A stretch of DNA of 64,000 nucleotides from Nitrospira sp. (GTDB taxonomy: Bacteria > Nitrospirota > Nitrospiria > Nitrospirales > Nitrospiraceae): positions 1,333,053 through 1,397,052 of the forward strand of contig CP092079.1 in the NCBI GenBank assembly GCA_022226955.1, given 5' to 3'. Below are positions 27,027-36,243 of this stretch, piece after piece. The notes beneath the pieces were generated by a model. The model did no database searches and had not been told where the DNA came from. It saw only the letters and a list, made by a program, of their open reading frames with translations. The position numbers and the translations under genes are program-made. How positions within the stretch are numbered: the stretch's first letter is position 1; each line of letters opens with the position of its first letter.

Positions 27027-29591
27027 GTGAAAATTGCTATCGGCCTGGTGATCGGATTTCTACTGCTCATCGGCGTGGTCCTTGCGCTGCCGTTTCTCAT
27101 CGACCTAAACCAGTATCAAGACCGGTACAAACCGCTGATCGAAGAGGCGCTGAATCGCAAAGTCCAACTCCAAGACATCCGCCTAACCATCTGGCCCCGC
27201 CTCGGTGCCCGTGTGGCCGGAGTCACGATCCTCGACGATCCGGCGTTCAGCGCCGAGCCATTTATATCGCTGACGTCGTTGGACATCGGGGTCAAACTCT
27301 TGCCGCTCCTGAGTCAACAGATTGAAGTCGAGGAAATCGTTCTGCGCGATCCGGTTGTCACGGTCATCGCCGACAAACATGGCCTAATGAATGTATCGAC
27401 CATCGGAACCAAGCCAGGCGCCCCATCGACCGCAGAAACTGGCCCAGTTCCATCGACCGGCGGAAACCCCTTGCAACTGCTGGCCATATTCGCTGTGGAT
27501 CGCGTCTCCATCGAAGGCGGGAAGCTGACCTATCGCGATCGTTCGACAGCGCCGGTCACCGAATACCAAGCGCAGGACCTCGAACTGCTGTTGAAGTCCG
27601 TTCGTCTTGGACAAACACCTTCGATCCATCTCAAGACCACAGTACTGCCCTACAACCTTCCCGTCACATTGGACGGCGGGTTCGGTCCGCTGGTCGAGAC
27701 ACTGGCCGTACAGCAGTACGACTTCGCGCTGGGACTCGGCAAGATCGCGCTTGCGGCAAAGGGCTCTTTCATCGAAAACATCTTGGATGCAACCCTGTCG
27801 TCTCCCTCTATCAATACGGCAGACCTTCCCATCGCCTTGCCGCTGCAAAAGCCGGCACAGATCAAGGATCTGTTGGTGACGGCTAAAGCACCGTACCCAT
27901 TCAAGCAGGGCGCAACGCCGTTGGAGTTAGCGGATATCTCGAATCTGAGCCTGGCACTCCTCATGGGACAATCCTCCGTACAGGTCAAAGGGACGGTCCT
28001 GAATGGCCAGGCCCATGTGGCGCTGTCGGCCCCTTCGCTCAATACCGCCGATCTGCCAGTCGCTGTTCCACTGGCAAAACCGGTGGAACTGAAAGATCTT
28101 GCCGTTACCGCCAAAACCCGTGTGCCGTTCAATCCAGCTGCCCCACCCTTGGAAATCGCCGACGTGGCAGACCTGCGTGTCGCAGTCGCACTGGGCCAGT
28201 CACTGCTCCATGTGAAGGGCACCGTCCTCAACGGCCAGGCCACGGCGACCGTCACATCGCCGTCTATCAATACGGCGGACCTCCCGGTCGCTCTGCCGCT
28301 GACCAAACCAGTGGAACTAAAAGATTTCGCTGTCACGGCCAAAACCCGTATGCCATTCAAACCGGCTGCCCCGCCGTTGGAGATCGCCGATGTCTCCGAC
28401 TTACGAGTCGCCGTGGCGCTAGGCCAGTCGCTCCTGCATCTCAAAGGAACCGTCCTGAATGGCCAGGCCAATGTGACGCTGTCGGCGCCTTCGCTCAACA
28501 CCGCCGACCTCCCGGTCGCTGTCCCACTGGCGAAGCCGGTGGAACTGAAAGATCTTGCCGTCACCGCCAAAACTCGCGTGCCATTCAATCCAGCCGCCCC
28601 GCCCTTGGAAATCGCCGATGTGCCAGACCTACGCCTCGGGGTTGTGCTGGGAAAATCTGTGCTGTCAGTCAAAGGCGCCGTGCTGAATGGCCAGGCAAAG
28701 ATCACCCTCTCATCGCCCTCGGTGCAGACCGGAGACCTGCCGGTCGAAACTGGGCTCGCGAAATCCGTGGAACTCAGAAACCTGCTCGTGAATGCCGAGC
28801 TCAAGGGACCGAACGCGCGCCTCTCCAACGCCTCCTTTCAGGTGTTCAACGGTCAGCTCAAAGCAGATGGAGACATGACGACAGGCGTGCCAGCGCCACC
28901 GTTTCGCGGGAAGGTCAAGATCGATGGGCTCCAACTCGGCCCTGCGCTGGCAGCCATCAGCCCGAACAGCGCTGTTTCAATGAGCGGGACCGCGGCAATG
29001 GACCTGGCAGTCACAGGGCGCGGCTTTACGATGCCGGACCTGATCAAGGCGCTGGAAGGGCCGGGGCATCTGCGAATCAAGGACGGGAAAATTGAAGGAA
29101 TCAACCTCATGGAGGAAGCAACCACGATCTTGAAAACCGCCGGCCTCTCACCGGATCGTCTCAAAACGACCGCCTTCTCGGTCATTGAAACCGATGTGGC
29201 GATCAAGCAGGGCCTCGTCAATGTGCACAAACTGCTGATGGACAGCCATGACTTTCAGGCAACGGGCGCCGGCGCCGTCGGATTCGACCAGTCGCTGAAT
29301 CTTGCCGTGAATCTGCATCTCTCCACAGCCCTCAGCCAGAAACTAGTAGCCTCCTCGCCCTTGGCCAAGCTCGCGATGAAAGACGGCCGGCTCAGACTCC
29401 CCTTCCAAATCACAGGCACGCTGCAAGCGCCCGCCTACGGGTTGGATGCGAAAGAGCTGACGGGAAAAGTCCAGGAGCAGGTGAAAGAACAGGTGAACGA
29501 AGCGGTCAAGGGACTTCTGGACGGCACGACAACGCCCAAAGACCTTGAGCGGCAAGGCAAAGATCTGCTGAAGGGACTGCTCGGCCGGTGA
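27027..29591 (+). CDS. AsmA-family envelope protein with internal repeats
   Basis: GTG 27027 follows TTGGAG at 8 bases and begins a membrane anchor (residues 4-24). An AsmA N-terminal domain follows, with LIEEALNRKVQLQDIRLTIWP. AsmA-like proteins span the periplasm and help move phospholipids or maintain the outer membrane. The central part (about 260-590) carries five copies of a 76-residue unit, the fifth partial. The C-terminal AsmA-2-like region (about 600-800) ends in a Lys/Glu-rich helix. At 854 residues it is a typical size. No other gene shares its transcription unit. Confidence 0.85.
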   Translation: MKIAIGLVIGFLLLIGVVLALPFLIDLNQYQDRYKPLIEEALNRKVQLQDIRLTIWPRLGARVAGVTILDDPAFSAEPFISLTSLDIGVKLLPLLSQQIEVEEIVLRDPVVTVIADKHGLMNVSTIGTKPGAPSTAETGPVPSTGGNPLQLLAIFAVDRVSIEGGKLTYRDRSTAPVTEYQAQDLELLLKSVRLGQTPSIHLKTTVLPYNLPVTLDGGFGPLVETLAVQQYDFALGLGKIALAAKGSFIENILDATLSSPSINTADLPIALPLQKPAQIKDLLVTAKAPYPFKQGATPLELADISNLSLALLMGQSSVQVKGTVLNGQAHVALSAPSLNTADLPVAVPLAKPVELKDLAVTAKTRVPFNPAAPPLEIADVADLRVAVALGQSLLHVKGTVLNGQATATVTSPSINTADLPVALPLTKPVELKDFAVTAKTRMPFKPAAPPLEIADVSDLRVAVALGQSLLHLKGTVLNGQANVTLSAPSLNTADLPVAVPLAKPVELKDLAVTAKTRVPFNPAAPPLEIADVPDLRLGVVLGKSVLSVKGAVLNGQAKITLSSPSVQTGDLPVETGLAKSVELRNLLVNAELKGPNARLSNASFQVFNGQLKADGDMTTGVPAPPFRGKVKIDGLQLGPALAAISPNSAVSMSGTAAMDLAVTGRGFTMPDLIKALEGPGHLRIKDGKIEGINLMEEATTILKTAGLSPDRLKTTAFSVIETDVAIKQGLVNVHKLLMDSHDFQATGAGAVGFDQSLNLAVNLHLSTALSQKLVASSPLAKLAMKDGRLRLPFQITGTLQAPAYGLDAKELTGKVQEQVKEQVNEAVKGLLDGTTTPKDLERQGKDLLKGLLGR
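27804..28943 (+). repeat. Five tandem 228-bp coding repeats in the AsmA-like gene
   Basis: Unit starts are spaced by exactly 228 bases: 27804, 28032, 28260, 28488 and 28716. The fifth is diverged and blends into the C-terminal region, so the end is approximate. Units 2 and 4 are nearly identical while unit 3 differs from both. This suggests that a 456-bp two-unit block was duplicated. Confidence 0.8.
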
Positions 29592-29600
29592 GAGCCGGCC
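29583..29600 (+). terminator. Short GC hairpin over the AsmA-like stop codon
   Basis: GGCCGG (29583-29588) and CCGGCC (29595-29600) form a 6-bp stem around the stop codon. The hairpin is small and lacks a T-tract, so termination is only possible. Confidence 0.25.
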
Positions 29601-29640
29601 TGGCGCCTCGCGTCAGCCTAGTCCACGCGATGCGTACGCG

Positions 29641-30375
29641 CTATGGCAGAACGATCGCCTGTTGGGCGTAACCGATCGTATGCAGCGTCGCTTCAATCTC
29701 ATCGACCATCGGCGGAGGGCCGCAGAGAAAGATGGCGGTCTCGGCGCCTGGCGCCGGGAGATGCGCGCGCAGCATGGCTTCGCTGACGCGGCCGACTCCT
29801 TGAGACCAGTCGGCCGGTGGCTGGCTCAAGACATAATAGCAATGGAAGTTCGCATGCGCGCGCTGGTACGCGTCCCACTCAGCGCGGAAGATAATATCCG
29901 CCTCGGTCTTATTCGCATACAGCAGGAACAAGTCGACGTTCAGATTTCTGGCCAGAACCCACCGCATGATCGCAATCATCGGCGTGATGCCGGACCCTCC
30001 GGCGACAAACCCAACCTTCTTTGCCATCCCATCGACCCAATGGCCGCCCGAACTTGGCCCGCTCATCAATACTGTCTCGCCGACCTGCCGATCGTGGAGA
30101 TAGCGCGAGATCGTGCCGGTCTCATACTGTTTCACCGTGAGATCGAAGGAGCCGGTGATGCCGGGCAGCGATGACGGTGTGTAGGGGCGCTTGACGGGCT
30201 TCCCGTCGATCGTCGCATGGACGTAGAGGTGATCGCCGGGCAGCAGGTCCAGCGTCGCATCGCTCGGAAGGGCAAAACGGAACGTCTTCGTGTCGTGGGT
30301 ATCGCGATGAATCGCCACCAGCTCATACGGCACCGGCTGTTTTGACCGAAGACGCGTGACAGATGCCGCATTCAT
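29641..30375 (-). CDS. Ferredoxin/cytochrome-b5-reductase-like flavoprotein
   Basis: ATG 30375 follows GGAGGAAG and gives 244 residues. The N-terminal beta-barrel has the FAD motif RPYTPSS, the middle has the NAD(P) loop GGSGITPM, and the C-terminal part has CGPPPMVDEIE. These are the marks of the FNR superfamily, closest to cytochrome b5 reductase. It moves electrons between NAD(P)H and a one-electron partner. No partner gene is adjacent; the downstream neighbour is convergent. A second FNR-type gene lies at 39056. Confidence 0.9.
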   Translation of the reverse strand: MNAASVTRLRSKQPVPYELVAIHRDTHDTKTFRFALPSDATLDLLPGDHLYVHATIDGKPVKRPYTPSSLPGITGSFDLTVKQYETGTISRYLHDRQVGETVLMSGPSSGGHWVDGMAKKVGFVAGGSGITPMIAIMRWVLARNLNVDLFLLYANKTEADIIFRAEWDAYQRAHANFHCYYVLSQPPADWSQGVGRVSEAMLRAHLPAPGAETAIFLCGPPPMVDEIEATLHTIGYAQQAIVLP

Positions 30376-30461
30376 GATGTCTTCCTCCAAACCTAACTGG
30401 ACCGCCAGCGATGTCGGCAAGGCCATCTCAATCTAGACGACAAGCACAAACGACCCGCGAG

Positions 30462-30785
30462 TTACCGCACACCGGCCGGAGCGCCGCTGTTCCCGGCATC
30501 GGGAACCTGCAACACGATTGAGCGCGCGCGCCGATCCTCACCGACCTGCGCCACAATCTTGTCGCCGGTCTTGAGCCGCCCGGCCACCACACCTTCGATT
30601 TTGGTATCGGGAGTCACCACCAGGCGCATCTCGTGACCGGAAAATTCCTTCACAATCAGCTCATCCCCTTCCCAGTACATCACATCCGCTTTGATCGCGG
30701 TTGATGCGGTCGAGGAGGAACCCTCTTGCGCGGCCACGGAAACGACTGATGCAAAGATAAGATAGAGTGCGAGCAACAGTGCCAT
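30462..30785 (-). CDS. Small secreted protein with OB-like periplasmic domain
   Basis: ATG 30785 follows GAGGGAGG and starts a signal peptide (cleavage near VAA-Q). The 107-residue product has a mature part rich in beta-strands (VMYWEGDELIVKEFSG, then KTGDKIVAQVGED) that resembles the small OB-like periplasmic domains in many environmental bacteria. The longer frame to 30824 adds residues without a ribosome site. No catalytic motif; function unknown. Confidence 0.7.
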   Translation of the reverse strand: MALLLALYLIFASVVSVAAQEGSSSTASTAIKADVMYWEGDELIVKEFSGHEMRLVVTPDTKIEGVVAGRLKTGDKIVAQVGEDRRARSIVLQVPDAGNSGAPAGVR

Positions 30786-31081
30786 CACCAACCTCCCTCT
30801 TAAATAGCCATCTTGGATAACCATTGCAAAAATATGCTCATCATACGTTCCCGCAGACGCGCTCGCAACTGGGAGATCGGAAATGACAAGATTGACTCAG
30901 CACGCCACCATTTGAATGACCGCGATCTACCCACAGGCCTTTAGTCGACTCCTCATGAATAAACCGGCGGCGCATTGTCTTCCATCGTACCACCCAATAT
31001 AGGGGTAGCTTCTCCTTGTCATAATCACGCACACTACGCAGGCGATAGCCTGCGCATAAATGGAAAGGGTGGGCAAGAGCG

Positions 31082-31819
31082 ATGAGACGACAATATTTCG
31101 CGGCCTGCGGACTGGCGCTGGTATTGAGCGGGTGCGGGGAACAGACACCGACAGTCCCCTCCGCATCGTCTGCTGAAGGGCTCTGGACCGGGACCACCGT
31201 CACAAACCGAACGGTGACAGCCGCTGTCCTTGAGGACGGCGCCTCCTATTTTTTCTATTCCGTCCCAGCCAATCCCACTCAAATCGCCGGAGTGCTTCAA
31301 GGCCTGGGGACGTCTAACCAAGGAAACTTTACATTGGCCAACGCGAAAGATTTCAGAATTGGCTTCGCGACACTGGATACAACCGTCTCCGCCACATATG
31401 CGGCGCGTCAATTCTTGAATGGGTCCTTCGCAGATCCCGGAGCCGGCACCGTCGCATTCACGAGCGCTTACAACGCGGCCTACGACACGACGCCGACTGT
31501 GGCCAGCCTGGCCGGCCTCTACACCGGCCAGGCTGGAAGTTCCGGAGGCGTACAGTCCGCGACAGTAACAGCCGCCGTCGACGGAACATTTACAGGAACC
31601 GAGCAAAACGGCTGCACCTTTGCCGGGAGAACGACCGCAAGAACTCACGGAAACGTCTTCGATCAAAGCGTGACATTCGGCGGGCCACCCTGTTTCTTCC
31701 CCGGCAGCACCTTTCAGGGAATAGTCTACTTCGATATCACCACCCGTCGCTTCTATACCGCCGCGCCAAATGGTGCTCGCACAGATGCGGCAATCTTTTT
31801 TGGAACAAAAATCCTGTGA
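31082..31819 (+). CDS. Hypothetical lipoprotein
   Basis: The 245-residue product starts with a lipoprotein signal; Cys18 in LVLSGC is the expected lipid site. The mature part is Ala/Thr/Gly-rich and predicted beta-strand, with two similar halves that each begin with a GLWTGTT or GLYTGQA element. That suggests an internal duplication or a small barrel. A ribosome site (GGGTGGGCAAGAGCG) is only moderate. No family recognised. Confidence 0.7.
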   Translation: MRRQYFAACGLALVLSGCGEQTPTVPSASSAEGLWTGTTVTNRTVTAAVLEDGASYFFYSVPANPTQIAGVLQGLGTSNQGNFTLANAKDFRIGFATLDTTVSATYAARQFLNGSFADPGAGTVAFTSAYNAAYDTTPTVASLAGLYTGQAGSSGGVQSATVTAAVDGTFTGTEQNGCTFAGRTTARTHGNVFDQSVTFGGPPCFFPGSTFQGIVYFDITTRRFYTAAPNGARTDAAIFFGTKIL

Positions 31820-31948
31820 CGGGAAATCAGACCGACCCGATTCGAGTCTCGCCGATGGAACGCCGCAGGGCAAGTTTGTATCTGCCCGCCTAGAGGATTA
31901 TGCTGAATCTATCCGGCCGGTCCCCGCCTTTATCAAGGAGGTGCCGCG

Positions 31949-32527
31949 ATGACGACCCGTACCAGCACCCTCGCACTTATCATTGCACTCTTGGGCCTAC
32001 CGACTCCCACTCCCGCGCCGGCCGGCGAACAAACCGGCATCCCGCCGGAAACCGTCGCGAACTACCTCCATGCGGTGATCGAAGCGGATCGGACGTTCTA
32101 CACCATTCATGTGGTTGAACGCCTGCAGAGCGGCGGCGGCGCGGCGGCAGCCGAAAACTGGCGGTCCACGAAGAATACGCTCCCGTTGCCCGCCCAGTTC
32201 CTCATCGAATCCAGCACACTCTCAACAATGACCGGCGCATCGGTCCGTTACCGGCTCATTAGCCTCTGGCCGATCAACCCGCTCAATGCGCCGCGGAATG
32301 CCGCGGAGAAAGCGGGGCTGGAATCGTTGCGCACACAGCCCGACCAGGTCGTGACTGAAACGGTCACACAGGGAAGCGAGACATATTTTCAAGCCATCTA
32401 CGCCGACCGCGCCGTGAGTCAGTCTTGTGTGCAATGCCACAACACCCACTCGCAGAGCCCCAAAAAAGATTTTAAGATGAACGAGGCCATCGGAGGCCTC
32501 GTGATTGAAATTCCGATGGGACGATAA
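31949..32527 (+). CDS. DUF3365 (Tll0287-like) heme protein
   Basis: ATG 31949 follows AAGGAGG and opens a signal peptide (cleavage near APA-G, about residue 25). The 192-residue protein has the DUF3365 pattern, with YFQAIYADRAVSQSCVQCHN near residue 155. This carries one CxxCH c-heme site. Tll0287-type domains are PAS-like heme sensors or redox proteins in the periplasm. Here it stands alone rather than fused to a kinase, so it may be a free periplasmic redox sensor or carrier. Confidence 0.85.
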   Translation: MTTRTSTLALIIALLGLPTPTPAPAGEQTGIPPETVANYLHAVIEADRTFYTIHVVERLQSGGGAAAAENWRSTKNTLPLPAQFLIESSTLSTMTGASVRYRLISLWPINPLNAPRNAAEKAGLESLRTQPDQVVTETVTQGSETYFQAIYADRAVSQSCVQCHNTHSQSPKKDFKMNEAIGGLVIEIPMGR

Positions 32528-32801
32528 GACGAGCCACGCATACAATTTTCGAAACGCTGAAGATGGAGAGGAGAGCAATAAAGTCCCCATCGTTTCCCAA
32601 TCGGAAATCTTCACCAAGGTATTCACCTAGCGGCGCATCGGCAATACGGCTGCTAGGCTTAGGACAGGCACTCACAACGAAGGAGGACATTGCCTTGCGC
32701 AAGAACCGGTAAAGAAGTTCAGCGTCGCGTCTTCCTCATGGCCTTGTTTTCCGCTCTTCGTCCACCAAGACAATGCCGTCCTCTCACAAGGAGGTGGAGG
32801 C

Positions 32802-33056
32802 ATGGCGTCACAAATCCACATCAGCGGATTCCCTTCCTCGTATACTAAAATCCAGATCAAGCAAATTTTCGTCCCCTTCGGAAAAGTGAAGTCGGTGCAA
32901 GTCCTGCGGAATACCCGAGGCTATTTCGTCGGAGTGGTGCAGATGTCTTCGCCAGAGGACGTCGAGCATATCTTCGGAGCGCAACAGGTCTTCCAAGTCG
33001 AAGGCAAGCATCTGGATATCTGGGAACCGGCGGAGACGGACAACGCGCAGGGGTAA
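32802..33056 (+). CDS. Small RNA-recognition-motif (RRM) protein
   Basis: The 84-residue protein is a single RRM. RNP2 is seen as IHISGFP near the start and RNP1 as RGYFVGVVQM in the middle, with the expected beta-alpha-beta-beta-alpha-beta order. AAGGAGG lies 7 bases before the ATG. Such stand-alone bacterial RRMs (common in cyanobacteria and some other lineages) bind RNA and are often cold- or stress-linked. The 274-base leader before it is unusually long for this window and may carry regulation, but I see no clear riboswitch. Confidence 0.9.
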   Translation: MASQIHISGFPSSYTKIQIKQIFVPFGKVKSVQVLRNTRGYFVGVVQMSSPEDVEHIFGAQQVFQVEGKHLDIWEPAETDNAQG

Positions 33057-33187
33057 CTCGCCACAAGGCCTGCAAAACTCCAATCTCTCAATCTTTCATG
33101 GGAGCGTGAGAAAAAGACTGCGCGGTAGAAGAAGAACGGTAACGGTGTAAATCCGAGACTCCGCTCTATATGCATTAGCTTGATAGA

Positions 33188-33742
33188 TCATTTTTCCTCT
33201 CGATCGAGGATGTGCGTAGGAATGCCGTCGAGGCTGAGTTGATTCTTCTCCTTGCGGTATTGCCGCAGCCCCTCTTCGCCTTTCTTGTTCGCCCACTCAT
33301 TCAGCAGCTCACGGTCCTCGGCGTAGGAGAAATACGGCACCGCCATGCCGCAGGAAGTTTGCACGAGATCGAGCGTCACATCAAAAATCTGCCGCGCACC
33401 AGGCAGCGGCGGAAACAGTGAGATCAGCTCCCTCCACGTTGCACCGCCCCGGTGAACGACCGTTGCGGCACCGTAGAGGCGCAGAATCATCGGCGGCCCC
33501 TCGAAGGCACAGAACATCAGCGTCATGCGCGAGTCCTGCTGCACATGGGCCGACGTTTCATTCCCGCTCCCGGTGACATTGAGCCACACTACCCGCCGAG
33601 GGCCGAGCACACGCAGCGAATCCATCCCTTTGGGCGACACATTCACCCGGCTCTCCGCCGTCGCCGTGCCGACAAAGAACACCTTCTGCTTAGCGATGAA
33701 TTGGATGTGCTGATCCAAAAGTTCGTCGTATCGCTGGGCCAT
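33188..33742 (-). CDS. Pyridoxamine-5'-phosphate-oxidase-like flavin protein
   Basis: ATG 33742 follows AAAGGA and gives 184 residues. The N-terminal part has the split-barrel pattern (FFVGTATAESRVNVSPKGMD) of the PNPOx-like FMN-binding family. These proteins bind FMN, F420 or heme and reduce varied substrates; true pyridoxine oxidases are longer. The exact substrate is unknown. The gene is monocistronic. Confidence 0.85.
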   Translation of the reverse strand: MAQRYDELLDQHIQFIAKQKVFFVGTATAESRVNVSPKGMDSLRVLGPRRVVWLNVTGSGNETSAHVQQDSRMTLMFCAFEGPPMILRLYGAATVVHRGGATWRELISLFPPLPGARQIFDVTLDLVQTSCGMAVPYFSYAEDRELLNEWANKKGEEGLRQYRKEKNQLSLDGIPTHILDREEK

Positions 33743-34107
33743 AACATGATCCTTTGGAAGTTTGGGAGACTGGATCAGTTCAATCAATGAATCGATCCTC
33801 GCCCCTCACCGCTTCTTAGAAGTATCCGTTTTAACGAAATCTGAGCGAGGCAAGATTGTGGCGAGCGAAGCATGCGCTGTCAATCAGACCCAGAAGGAGA
33901 AGACCTTGATCTCAGAGCCCCGCCAGAGCGCTTTAATAGGCGCGCTGGCAAGAGCAACTGAGTCAGTTCAAAATGAACGCCCTAAGAAGCGTCTGGCCTG
34001 ACCCATCCACTAGGTATATACTTGAACCATGATTGATCCGGAGATGTGGCACTCACGTAGGAATCATTCTGCCTGCCTACTTATTCATTCATTGGAGGAT
34101 TACCATA
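33743..34107. other. Intergenic region, possible micro-ORF
   Basis: These 365 bases separate two divergent genes. A 31-codon frame starting at TTG 33906, 6 bases after AAGGAG, ends at 34001 and encodes a short basic peptide. It has no further support. The rest looks like promoter sequence; AGGTATATACTTGAACC near 34011-34027 is AT-rich. Confidence 0.35.
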
Positions 34108-34623
34108 ATGGCGAAAACTAAACCGGCCGCTCTTAAGCCGTTGCTCCGCCTCAGTAAGCCTGTAAAGGCCACCGTGTATCGCGCCAAAGTGCGCCAGTAC
34201 GATTCGGTTAAGTTTCTCGACGTGAAAGCGCTGGCTCGCGCTCGTCGCGCGCAAATTGAAATCGGGTCGATCACCACACCGTCAGGAAGCGCGACCATCG
34301 TCGCGGAGATTCGGAATGGTCAAGTCGTGGGGCTGCGGCCGAAAGAATGCGCCAACTGCAAGCCTCGGCGCAAGAAACTCTCTCTGGGCCAAGTCAAGGA
34401 ACTCATCGCGCAAATCAAGGTAAAAGGAGGCGTCACACTTCCTTTACCAGTGACCAAGACCTTCGGCCCAATGGGATTGCGTATCCCGATCGGCCCCATT
34501 GTCATCGTTATCGGTGAACCGGGTTCCGGACTGTGCATCGAGATCACGAAAGCAGATGGGACCATCTGCTGGTGGTGCCTCTGGGATCCCAATGGCTGCA
34601 TGAAGATGGGCCCTCCCATGTAG
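34108..34623 (+). CDS. Hypothetical Lys/Ala-rich protein with Cys-rich C-terminus
   Basis: ATG 34108 follows GGAGGATT and gives 171 residues. The N-terminal 60 residues are basic (many Lys, Arg and Ala). A CANC pair sits near residue 78, and the C-terminus holds CWWC and NGC within 25 residues of the end. The cysteines could bind a metal or form disulfides. The protein has no signal peptide. I do not recognise the family. The start at 34033 seen in the longer frame lacks a ribosome site. Confidence 0.65.
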   Translation: MAKTKPAALKPLLRLSKPVKATVYRAKVRQYDSVKFLDVKALARARRAQIEIGSITTPSGSATIVAEIRNGQVVGLRPKECANCKPRRKKLSLGQVKELIAQIKVKGGVTLPLPVTKTFGPMGLRIPIGPIVIVIGEPGSGLCIEITKADGTICWWCLWDPNGCMKMGPPM

Positions 34624-34871
34624 AGGAAGCAACGCCCGCGGTCCTTCACTGCGCGCATCCGATCTTCGGAACTTGCTCACTTTCTTCCCAAGAGGCGGCC
34701 TGGTCGATCCTCAACTGCGCGCGTCCAACGAGGGCCTTCCAAGGCCGCGCGTTGCGCGAGCACAGAAGGTCGCTCAGCCTCCATCCCCTCCCCCCCTCTC
34801 CGCTGACATCCCCTTCCCAAGTATGCTACAAATCCAGCCCACTAATAACTCGGCTTTTTAGTGAAACTCTC

Positions 34872-36077
34872 ATGACCACAACTCTCCGTTTCACGTCCTT
34901 TGCACGGCTCATCGCAGCCGGGGCGTTCTATAGTCTGTTGCTGACCGGCTGCTTATCGCCGGTCACATTGAATCGCGCGGTCTCTTCGTACGACGAAGCG
35001 GTGACGGAGACGGTTTCCAAGCAACTGCTCATCAACATTGCCCGCGCCCATCGCCATCAGCCCATCCACTTCACCGGCATCTCGAACATCGCTGCGACGT
35101 TCGACTTCCGCGTAAATGCCGGAGTTTCCCCGGCACTGACAGGCAACGTCGGCAGCACACTCGTGCCGACCTTCGGCGGCAGCATGGCGGAGAATCCCAC
35201 CATCAGCATCGTGCCGATCGAAGGGGAAGAGTTCACGAAGCGGCTGCTGACTCCGTTTCAAGAAACCAAGTTCATCCTGCTGCTCCGGCAGCGATTCGAT
35301 ATCGATCTGCTGCTCCGGCTAATGGCGCAGGAACTACGCATGAAACAAGACGGCCGGGAAGTCTCGTACCGCAACACGCCGGCCGACAAGCAAGGCTATG
35401 ACATGTTTCGCCGTGTGGTGACGCATCTCTCGGCTATTCAAGATCAGAATCAGCTCTATGCCGAGCCGCTCATCTCCCATCGCACCTGGACGCTTCCCGC
35501 CAATTCAGTCTCAGCCGAAGGCTTCCAGTCGCTCCAGAGCGACTACATCGTTACCTATAATCAGAAAGACAGTACCTACACGCTGCGCAAACAGATCGCG
35601 GGAAAGGTTCTCATCACCAACTACGACCCCGATACCCTCTCAATCGACGAACGGACACGGTTGATCGAGGATGCCGAAGACGGACACCTCAACGACGTTT
35701 TCTTTGATATTCGCCCAGGCCATTTCGGCGGCGAGTACCCGATGAAGGGCGAGTTCCGGTTGCGGAGCTTCAATACGATCCTCAACTTCCTGGGACGCGG
35801 ACTAGAGGAAGAACCCGAATATGATGTGGAGAAAGATCCTCGCACACCGTCCGTACTCGAAAACCCCGTGTACACAATGGAGCTCGTGCTGGAGGACAGC
35901 GCGCCGTCGGATGCCGACCTGTCGATCAAGTTTCACGGCAAACATTACGCCGTGAAAACAACCGGCCCACTGGCCCGTTGGAACCGCAAGGGATTCCAGT
36001 TGCTGTACCTGCTGTTTCAAATGACCATGAGCGAAGTTCCACGCGTCGGCGTCCCCAGCATCACGATTGCGAAGTAG
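34872..36077 (+). CDS. Hypothetical lipoprotein (401 aa)
   Basis: ATG 34872 starts a signal with a lipobox LLLTGC, giving an envelope lipoprotein. The longer open frame (to 34533) is not supported. The mature part has alternating helices and strands, including a run of AQELRMKQDGREVSY and two conserved-looking DVFFDIRPGHFGGEYPMK blocks, but no catalytic motif I can name. The serine-hydrolase gene lies 166 bases downstream in the same direction. Function unknown. Confidence 0.7.
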   Translation: MTTTLRFTSFARLIAAGAFYSLLLTGCLSPVTLNRAVSSYDEAVTETVSKQLLINIARAHRHQPIHFTGISNIAATFDFRVNAGVSPALTGNVGSTLVPTFGGSMAENPTISIVPIEGEEFTKRLLTPFQETKFILLLRQRFDIDLLLRLMAQELRMKQDGREVSYRNTPADKQGYDMFRRVVTHLSAIQDQNQLYAEPLISHRTWTLPANSVSAEGFQSLQSDYIVTYNQKDSTYTLRKQIAGKVLITNYDPDTLSIDERTRLIEDAEDGHLNDVFFDIRPGHFGGEYPMKGEFRLRSFNTILNFLGRGLEEEPEYDVEKDPRTPSVLENPVYTMELVLEDSAPSDADLSIKFHGKHYAVKTTGPLARWNRKGFQLLYLLFQMTMSEVPRVGVPSITIAK

Positions 36078-36243
36078 CGCCCTGAGTACTAGGTGCTACC
36101 ATACCCCTAAAGATAGCTATCTCTTGCGCTCTGCCCCCTGCTACAATTTCACTCCTACTTGCGCCCTCATTTTCCGTATACGCCTTGCCAAGATTTGGCT
36201 TGCCGCAGGTCAACGGATTTTCTGGTTTCACGTTACACACTGC

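Noticed and set aside
33906-34001. 31-codon frame with AAGGAG and a TTG start
   Set aside because: Good spacing but no similarity, rare start codon and low-complexity context; noted in the intergenic entry only.
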